From Cystobasidium ongulense (Eukaryota; Basidiomycota; Cystobasidiomycetes; Cystobasidiales; Cystobasidiaceae), in NCBI GenBank assembly GCA_022835595.1, contig BQUP01000001.1:496001-560000 (forward strand): a stretch of 64,000 nucleotides of DNA. Direction: 5' to 3'. Both the position numbers and the translations under genes were made by a program. Within the stretch, counting starts at the first letter, position 1. Each line of letters starts with the position of its first letter. Below, one piece after another: positions 56,673 to 64,000 of this stretch. The notes beneath the pieces were generated by a model. It was not told the DNA's origin and did no database searches. It was given only the letters and a program-made list of their open reading frames with translations.

Positions 56673-57912
56673 GCTTAGCTTAAAGACGTAGTCGTAGGAA
56701 AAGGAACTGAAGAGAAGGAAATATCGATGCATCGAGGCGCTTTTCATACACTGAGCAGGTCATCAATCTTTGCATTCTATTCTTTGTAGCGTATCATTCG
56801 CTTGACAGGCAGGCACATACTCTGACAGCAAGCGACGAAGCCAACAGGTCTACGGGGCGGCAATTTGGAAGCGGGCGAACTTTTGGGCTGGTCAGAAACC
56901 ACAACAGCGGGTGAGGTTGTCGGGACGAGAGTCGTGTGTCATATCTTATGCCTTGTCATGTCGTAGTCCGAAGAACAAAGCCAGATATTGCGGAACAAGA
57001 CACTGGTGGTGTCGCTTCACAGGAAACTCGTCTAAGTCCCAGACGTGCGATAGATCTGGAACGAGGAGACAAGGCTAATAAGACGCTGTGCTCTTGACTT
57101 GACAGATAGCCAAGCGCTGATTGCTGTGCATGTTGGTGCACCCGAAGACAGGATACCATGGTCTGTAGAGTAGCGATTTCGGCCAAGCGTCGGGTGAGTT
57201 ATAGAACCAGGAATACACGCTCTTTCCACGTTCAAGTTACTCAGGTGGTACTTCAGACGGTTCTTGTGCCCTTGTCACGTTGCTAGTCGTCTTCCTTGAT
57301 GTGCATGCTCAGTTGACGAGTAGCTCGATTGACTTTGACTGTAGCGACAGCTCTCCCGATGAGGCACACAAGAGCGCCGTATGTAGGTTATGGCATCGCT
57401 TGTGCCGCATGAAGCATGTCTCCGGCCTTATCAGGTGTGTCGAGGAGCTTTGGTCTTCTGTCAAGGCGCTGAACACGTTCGCCAGCGTCAAAGAGGCGAG
57501 CTCGACGCGATACCGGAAAGTAAATCCAGCACATGCATGCAGAGGAGACGAGGATCTATTTTCACTTTCAAGATGTATGATATAATTATATACTAAACAT
57601 TCTATTTATGGTGAAATCCAGCGTCAGGGAGCGGTGCTCAGCTCCTCGGTCAACTAGCTACACGTTTTACGTTATGCGCGCTGTACTAATTCGTCCGGAA
57701 CGTGCATCCTGCCTGGCTTTGAGAGGTTGCCGATGTCGGTTTCATGTGCTCTACATCCTAGCTCCCGCCTACTGACCATCCCACTCGACAACTATTTCAT
57801 TGGCATATCTTCCTTTCTTTGGTTCCTTCTGCATTCCTCTCCACCTCGGTTCAGCCCGACTGCCATTTAATACACACACCAGTGACACACCATTGTCAGT
57901 TCCCGAAGAGAG
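56673..57912. other. Intergenic, possibly with an unresolved gene
   Basis: Stretches at 56956-57186 (minus) and 57280-57590 (either strand) have protein-like composition, but I could not build an exon chain. The right 300 nt are the CT-rich 5' flank of the SurE-like gene. Confidence 0.35.
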
Positions 57913-59413
57913 ATGCGCTTCTCGATCATCGCAGCCTTAGCTGCTTCTACAGGAGCTCTAGCAAACCTGAACATCATCCTCACAAACGATGAGCACGTCT
58001 CCTTTACTTCTTGTCAACGATAGCTACTAACCTGCCGAACTTTCCCTTCCTCCCGCAGCTCATGGGTCAGCGCCAACATCAGAGCCGCAAAGACCGCTCT
58101 TGAAGCTTCGGGACACAAGGTCTTGCTGCTTGGTCCACTAGACAACCAAAGCGGCAAGGGAGGTTAGTGAAGCGTTTACGCTGGCACGAATGCAACTCTG
58201 ACTCACGCCTTGCGATTATAGGCACCGTTGTTCTGCCAACTACCAATGTCACTGCGGAAGGCGGTAAATACGGGTAAGCGCGCCTACCATTCTAGTGTTT
58301 CACATCTTCAAATGAACGATACTGATGTGATTTATTTTGATGGCACAGCTTCGTCGCCGAAGGATCGCCATACTACGGCTACAATGAGACCGATACGTCG
58401 CTCCGGTATTTCAACGGTACACCCGCCGCTGTTGCTCTGTGGGGTCTTTCGGATCTCGATGGAAGCATCAAGAAGTTCTTCAACGGTGGAAAGCCAGAAC
58501 TTATCGTGTCTGGACCTAATGAGGGTGAGTATATTCAGTCTAGAAGTCGCCACTACAATGTAGTCGAGGACATCCCCTAATGCCGGTTTTGTCACGTGCC
58601 AGGCAATAACCTCGGTCCCTTCCTTTATACTTTGAGCGGTACTATCGGAGCCGCTTATGCATCTATCGAATATGGTGTTCCTGCTGTTGCCTTCAGTGCC
58701 GGCAACGGTACCCAGAGACCATTCACCGACATCGACTACAATGACCCCTCCGATCCTGCCGTGCTGGCTGGAAGACTGGTTGCAAACCTAGTAGATGCAC
58801 TAGCCGATGGCTGGGACAAGAATGGAAAAGCTCCTCTCTTACCTCCTAGTATTGGACTGAACGTCAACTTCCCGGTTTTGAACTCGACTTGCTCTTATGC
58901 TCCATATACCTTGTCACGTGAGCCAAAGTGATACTATGTTGCGGATCATTCACACATGCTAAAGTTGCTTTCTTCTTGCTCGCAGGTTTGACGGGAGGTG
59001 CATACGTTGATGGTTTCGAGATCACCGATGAAGGCTTCCCTACATACACAGACCTTGAGACATCTGGGTGAGCGTTGAATTCCTTTATATACAGTCAACG
59101 AGTTCAGTGCTGATCGTACGATTGAGTAGTGTAAACTACTGTGCCAATGGCGACTGCTCCCTTCCAGGCGAGACAATCGTTGTCGAGTCCTGCCAATCTT
59201 CTATAAGCGTTTTCTCGGTAGGTATAGAGTAATAACAAGGCATTGGGCCTACTATATCTGACGTGAATATCGACCATGCAGACCGATTACGATGCACCTG
59301 CCAAATACGCTCAGCCAGTCCAGGAGCACGTAAAGAACAACCTCGCCAAGAAAGCGAATCGAAGAATGAAGCGTGATTTGAGCCCTAAGATGAGCCGACC
59401 TGTGGCTTTCTAA
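57913..59413 (+). CDS. Secreted SurE-like 5'/3'-nucleotidase or acid phosphatase
   Basis: Eight exons: 57913-57992, 58059-58162, 58222-58273, 58349-58524, 58603-58917, 58986-59067, 59130-59217, 59282-59413 (342 residues). A signal peptide covers about residues 1-17. The SurE metal motif is NDD after ILT, followed by SWVSANIRAAKTALEASGHK and DNQSGKGG. The second metal/phosphate loop reads SGPNEGNNLG. SurE enzymes release phosphate from nucleotides and other small esters. The C-terminal part is Lys/Arg-rich and may be processed. N-glycosylation sequons (NVT, NET, NGT) fit secretion. The first intron seems to start with GC, which is needed to read NDD and keep the frame. Confidence 0.88.
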
Positions 59414-59774
59414 TTTCCTTTGATCGTAGAGAAGGGTTGTATACACATTCTTTTGAGAGATATCCGGCGGATGAACAGCATTTGAGAATGACGATGCTGA
59501 AAGTTCGAAAAAGTAAAGTTAAAACCAAAAGCGTAGAACTGGCGCATTTCAACTTAGATATTTGTAACCAGAGTATACACTCTATTCAATAATTGTCAAT
59601 GTATCATGTCAATAGAATATCATCCTTGCGGCTGCGACGAAGCGATGCTCATTCAATGGCACCGACTGGTCTTGACCGTTTCGTAAAATGCAAACACTGA
59701 TACTGAAGAAGACTTGACGTATATGCACAACGAGCGAGAAGAAAGGCTGAGAAAGGGGACATGCGTGTCTAGCC
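59414..59774. other. Convergent intergenic
   Basis: 3' flanks of the SurE-like gene (+) and the light-chain gene (-). AT-rich in the middle; nothing else seen. Confidence 0.5.
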
Positions 59775-60585
59775 TCATCCAGCCATAATCTGTGAAAATA
59801 GTGACAAGTCAGCAGTCATTCGCCACCGGACGTTAGAATGAACAGTCCAACCAGCACACGCACCTCTCTTACGAATGATCTGTAGTCGATCGTGCCGTCG
59901 TTTCCAACACGTACACCAGCCAAGAGCTCGTCGACTTCTTGATCTGTGAGCTTCTCGCCTAGGTTGGTGAGGACGTATCTGAGTTCTCCTACGCCGATAT
60001 GGCCTGTCTGGTCCTTGTCGAAGACTGCGAAGCCTCGAATGAATTCCTCTGATGGTGGTGCATGGGATGCATTGAGTGTGGATGTTAGAATAGTCCGAAT
60101 ATGCAGTCAAGTGTAGCGTGTTGATGCGAGTCGCGTGATCAGAATACGGGTGTCACCGTAGTATGGATGATGGAAAAACGGCATGGATGCAAGGTCAGCA
60201 TGGAGCACCAGCATACTACACCAGAGCAGACCGCTCCCACCCTCTGAGCCAGCAGACTTGTAGCCATCAGGGCGGTGGAGGATGCCGGTGAAGGTGTCGT
60301 AGTCGACTGTTGATGGACAACAAACGCGTGAGGGCCATTTGACACTCAATCCGAGCAAACGCAACCCACTGTCCCGCGGGTTCTGCGAGGCCAACTCTGC
60401 GACCTCTGCCTGCGTAGGGTTCTGCCCCAATGCTCTGAGCAGGTCTCCCAGCGACTCTCGAGGGATGGCGCCTGTGCCTCGCTTGTCGAAGAGGGCAAAG
60501 GCCTCTCTGATTTCTGCGTCTTGGGACTGTCGGCGACTGTTTAGCTGAAGTAGTACCCTCTGATGACGGTACTGCTCCTCACCAT
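59775..60585 (-). CDS. cdc4: Myosin essential light chain, Cdc4/Mlc1 type
   Basis: Five exons: 60583-60585 (ATG only), 60370-60526, 60241-60306, 59864-60048, 59775-59789; 141 residues, the same as fission yeast Cdc4. Four EF-hand-like units are present: [16 protein letters not shown], a degenerate second with [34 protein letters not shown], and a last one ending [12 protein letters not shown]. The loops lack several calcium ligands, as in light chains. [10 protein letters not shown] is a near-exact match to Cdc4. It binds IQ motifs of type II and V myosins for the contractile ring and cargo transport. The fourth exon joins the last (15 nt) through a 74-nt intron. Confidence 0.94.
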
Positions 60586-60724
60586 GGTGTTGGACTTGTT
60601 GCTTGATGTTGACCGCAGTTGGTGTGTGGCTGTCTTGAAGAATGACAATCATGATGATGGATATGGACGACCGCGAGGCTGCTTCTTGACCACATCGACC
60701 CATCAACACACACTCCAACTCAGC
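60586..60724. promoter_or_regulatory. Shared divergent promoter, light chain and uS7m genes
   Basis: Only 139 nt separate the two start codons, so both genes share it. No TATA box seen. Confidence 0.5.
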
Positions 60725-61629
60725 ATGCAACGCTCGTGCATACGCTGTCTGAGCACATCCGCGCGCTCGCTCGTCTCGCAGACTGCTTCCACTTCAGGCA
60801 GCAGCAGCTCGTACAGCCCTCCAGAGCATTTGCAGAGTAGGCCTGTCGTCCCAGAACTCAAGCACGTCGAGCCACAGCTGAGGGAGCTTCTCCTCAACCC
60901 TCTGCGTCACGCTGCCGTGTACTATGGCAACAATCCAGGTGCGCCTAGCTTTCTCTTGTCGCTGTCTGCACTCTGCAGCCCTCACAGCTGAAATTCCCAA
61001 TCTTTGCTCTTTCAGACGACATATTCAAGGATGCAAACACATCATCTAGCCATTCCACTACAAACTTCGCAAAGGTAACAGCCGCCGTGAATCGTAATTC
61101 CTATTCTCCCTCCTCTTCCTCAAGCGATTCATCAATTCTCCCACCCGCCGTTACTGCAATCGACAAGATCATCGAAATACCTCCCTTGGAAGACCCTTTA
61201 CTTTCGTTCATGACAAATCTAATGATGAAAGACGGTAAAAAAGCAACTGCTCGCAAACATGTCTCTTTGTTACTCTACACACTCCGTCTACGATCATCTG
61301 CATTGCCGATGCAACAATTACGAGAAGCAATTCGATTAGCTTCACCTTCTATTAGATTGACACAACAGAAAAAGGGAGGTAAACAAGTAGCAGTGCCTAT
61401 TGCGCTTGGAGAGAGACAGAGAGTCCACAAAGCCATCTCATGGATCCTCGACGCTAGCGACAAGAGAAAGAACCCAAATGCAGGTGGAAGCAAGAGATTC
61501 GGCGAAAGAGTTGCATTGGAGGTCGAAGCTGTATTGAATGGCACTTCTGAAGTACTCAAGAAGAAGGAGCAGATTCATGTCACCGCTACTGTCAGCAGAG
61601 CCAACGTGAATGCCGGATCGAGGCGATAG
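60725..61629 (+). CDS. RSM7: Mitochondrial small-subunit ribosomal protein uS7m
   Basis: Two exons, 60725-60938 and 61016-61629 (275 residues). The first 30 residues are Arg/Ser-rich without acidic residues, a typical mitochondrial presequence. The S7 core runs from about residue 140: LLSFMTNLMMKDGKKATARK, then ALPMQQLREAIRLASPSIRL, VPIALGERQRVHKAISWIL and GGSKRFGERVALEVEAVLNG. These are the rRNA-binding helices of bacterial-type S7. It assembles the head of the mitoribosomal small subunit. A Ser-rich stretch separates presequence and core, as in other fungal Rsm7. Confidence 0.93.
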
Positions 61630-61823
61630 TATAGCAAGAACCATTGAAGCAACGATGGCTAGTTGGCATTAAACGATAAACGACGTCCACTGTTGCAGTA
61701 TAATATGATACAATGTAAAGACATTCAAAGATGCTTTCTGTTGCCGCTTGTCCTTACAGCTTGCTTAGACGATTGATCTTCCGACTATCCAGACCTCGGT
61801 ATGGTAGCTACTGCGCGTTCACT

Positions 61824-63132
61824 TCACGACGCTTTCGGCCATGTTGCTTTTCCATCATCAACAGCCTTCCTCAACTTGAAAATGACATCGCTCGGATTTT
61901 CAGCGTTGAAGATGGCAGTACCAGCTACAATGACATTTGATCCAGCGTCTGCGCATGGCTTGACTGTCTTTTCGCTTAGGCCTCCATCTACTTGGATATC
62001 CTTTGATGGGAATCGTGCTCGAAGTTCCGAGACCTGCGTGAAGCGGATAATGGTGTAGATGTCTTAGCCTAAGATACTGACGAGAAGGGAGGAGAGTGGG
62101 TCCTTGCACCGTACCTTTGGCACACATTCCGCCATAAACTTCTGTCCTCCCCGGCCAGGAATAACGGTCATCACAAGTAGCATATCTGCTTTCTTTCCAA
62201 TAGCATCCGTGATGGCGCTTGATGGTGTATGTGGTGAGATTGCAACTCCACATCTCATGCCATGTTGATGGATGAGGTCGATAACACTGTCTGCTCCTTC
62301 TGTTGAATTCAGAAAGGAGTTAAATGAGTGAAGCATAATCATTAGATGAATCTCTGACTAGGCTGACATAGGTGATTTCGGGGAGAGCAACGCACCTTCG
62401 CCTGTCGCTTCAATGTGGAAAGTGTATGACTTGCCACCAGCATCAGCGACATCTTTGACCCACTTGATACCACGAATAGTAGTTGATGATTGTGTGCCTA
62501 TCAGAAAGATCCTCGAGTGTGGGAGACTGTGGTGCGACTAGCTCACCCGTGCTGGATCAGCAACCATCATATGGCAGTCCATCCATGCGCCAGTAACGGA
62601 GTCAGACACGCTTTTCAGAACAGGGGCGCCTAGGTTTCCAATATGCATAAAGGTAATGGGGTCATGGAGAGATAGAAGAGGGAGTTATCGAAGAAATGGG
62701 GATGTACAAGTATACCGAGGTCGACTTTGTCAGGCACTGCTTCTCGGGCTATGGATATAGGTTTGTCATTAGGATGCGGCTCACCAATAGTGATATTAGG
62801 TACAAAATGACTGTGTAGTAATACTCAGCAGTCAGGTATTGTCGGTTTAAAGGGTTGAAAGAGCGAGAGTAGTCGCGTTGTGCTCACCCATCCATGACAT
62901 CTGTCATTTGATACGAAGCGGGGCAAAGTGGATACAGCGACAAGCGCAGCAAGGCAGAGAATACAGACTCAGCTGAAGAACCCCACGCTGAACAGATCTA
63001 TGCAATGCCTGCCAACGCACCCATGTGCAGCCAGTCTGCGCCGTCCTTGATCATTCTCGTGCATTCGGCGGTGAGCTTTCCAAAGTCCGAGGCCAGGATG
63101 GAGGGAGCGATCTTTGCTGTTGGGGTGGCCAT
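61824..63132 (-). CDS. RPE1: Ribulose-phosphate 3-epimerase
   Basis: Seven exons: 63021-63132, 62888-62900, 62785-62810, 62547-62629, 62396-62462, 62115-62299, 61824-62033; 231 residues, normal for the family. It interconverts ribulose 5-phosphate and xylulose 5-phosphate in the pentose phosphate pathway, in cytosol. The TIM-barrel motifs are all there: [66 protein letters not shown] and [11 protein letters not shown]. The metal-binding His and Asp residues of these loops are kept. Exons 2 (13 nt) and 3 (26 nt) encode the DVMDGHFVPN loop. Introns up to 155 nt are longer than usual here. Confidence 0.94.
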
Positions 63133-64000
63133 CTTGTGCTTGTTACTATCCTGTTGCTCTTGAGGATGGTGGTGTTCTTTCGCAGCGTGGATGAGGTAAG
63201 AGCAGAACAAGTGGCGAGATGCTACGAGGAAGAAAGAAGTGTCGGAGAAATGGCAAAAGAGAAAGCTTTCTTCTCAGCAATACACACACGCTCGACAAGG
63301 CCCTGACTGTATTGCTGTAAAGGCCGATATACACGCTGCAGAACTCTCTCTACACAGCCAGCCCTTCCTGCTTCGTCTGAGCAATACCGCACAAGCTCGG
63401 CGAACACGACAATGGCAGCTGCAGCACGAGCAGATGACAATACCCATGGACGAAACGAATGATGTGGTCCACCTCCAGCTGCAACGTACAATCCTACGAT
63501 AGCGCCCTTTGCTGCGTTCTATGTGCCTCCTCCCTGACTAAGGCTTCTCGAATGACTGCAAGGGCAGCTTGTCGCACGACGGCACGAATTGCGGTGGATC
63601 GTTCGCAGCCCATACCGTGTGATGCATCGTCTAGCCAGGCCGTATGCTCGGGTTCTGCGCCTTCAGGGATCTCCTCCATGGCACAGTCATCCACGGGCGA
63701 CACAGCTGCAATTACTGGATTGTCGATACGGCGCCGTGGCTGTTGCGATCCTGCCTAGAAGCGAGAAGAGCATAGACTTGCAAAGGGACATGCGAGATTC
63801 CTGTGAGAATGTCGAGCTTGTATCAAAAAGCTCTCTCGAAGATTTGCAGGAGAGGCACCTCGTCCTGCGCAACTACTGTCCTACAGCTTGCACGTGAGTC
63901 CGCCCTCCAAGAGAAAGACGGCAACAAGCTTTTACGCAACCACCACATGCTTTCGTCGGAGGATCAGACAGCCAAGGGATCACAACACACCTCGTCGACC
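63133..64000. other. Right edge of window
   Basis: 5' flank of RPE1 and, beyond 63490, the doubtful exon above. Nothing else supported before the window ends. Confidence 0.4.
63494..63702 (-). CDS. Possible 3' exon of a minus-strand gene (partial)
   Basis: An open minus-strand frame ends at 63494 with helical, protein-like sequence (RAVVRQAALAVIREALVREE). A possible acceptor, AATTGCAG, precedes it at about 63702. Upstream exons would lie toward or beyond 64000. I recognise no family, so this may not be a gene. Confidence 0.22.

Noticed and set aside
1-64000. CRISPR arrays, bacterial operons or prophage
   Set aside because: No spaced direct repeats or prokaryotic gene order; spliced fungal genes throughout.

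Overview
The window looks like nuclear DNA of a basidiomycete-type fungus with a compact, intron-rich genome. It holds 22 protein-coding genes that can be supported, plus one doubtful 3' fragment at the right edge. Introns are mostly 50-95 nt with GT..AG ends and CTNAC/CTAAT-like branch sites. The families present are typically fungal: Hfi1/Ada1 of SAGA, tricalbin, a Cdc4-type myosin light chain, a Pho85-type cyclin, an Atf/Sko1-type bZIP factor, a SurE-like secreted phosphatase. Pucciniomycotina or Ustilaginomycotina would fit, but I cannot name the species from sequence alone.

Layout, left to right. 0.4-9.7 kb: a BRCT protein, SAGA subunit Hfi1/Ada1 and Golgi tether COG3, all on +. 10-17.6 kb: an alpha/beta hydrolase (+), cytosolic acetyl-CoA synthetase (-), and an NADP-dependent alkenal reductase (+). 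18.7-27.2 kb: a large Atf-type bZIP factor (-) and a HERP/Usa1-like ubiquitin-domain membrane protein (-). 28.3-33.7 kb: a microsomal cytochrome P450 (+) facing a Clg1/Pcl-type cyclin (-). 33.7-38.5 kb: gene-free. 38.5-42 kb: ribosomal protein eL13 (-), a fossil Ty1/copia fragment, and a probable UPF0739/C1orf74-like gene (+). 42.5-54.2 kb: a six-C2 tricalbin (-), a secreted berberine-bridge-type FAD oxidase (+), the 86-residue splicing factor SF3B5 (+), and a Rab GTPase with a huge insert (-). 54.4-63.1 kb: a metallo-beta-lactamase-fold protein (+), an orphan (-), a SurE-like phosphatase (+), Cdc4/Mlc1 light chain (-), mitochondrial ribosomal protein uS7m (+) and ribulose-phosphate 3-epimerase (-).

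The genes are not one pathway. Themes are membrane traffic and ER contacts (COG3, tricalbin, Rab, HERP-like), central carbon metabolism (ACS, RPE), gene expression (Hfi1, bZIP, SF3B5, eL13, uS7m) and oxidative or secreted enzymes (P450, FAD oxidase, alkenal reductase, SurE-like).

The most striking signal is splicing architecture. Conserved motifs in several unrelated genes can be read only through micro-exons: 8, 6, 7 and 24 nt in the FAD oxidase, 15 nt in ACS, 10 nt in SF3B5, 13 and 26 nt in RPE, 20 and 25 nt in the Rab, and a start-codon-only exon in the light chain. A probable GC..AG intron splits the SurE metal motif. A second signal is a 7-8 bp motif (TACCGTA / TACCGGTA) that recurs in the long gene-free stretches. 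All exon models were made by eye and have not been tested against transcripts.
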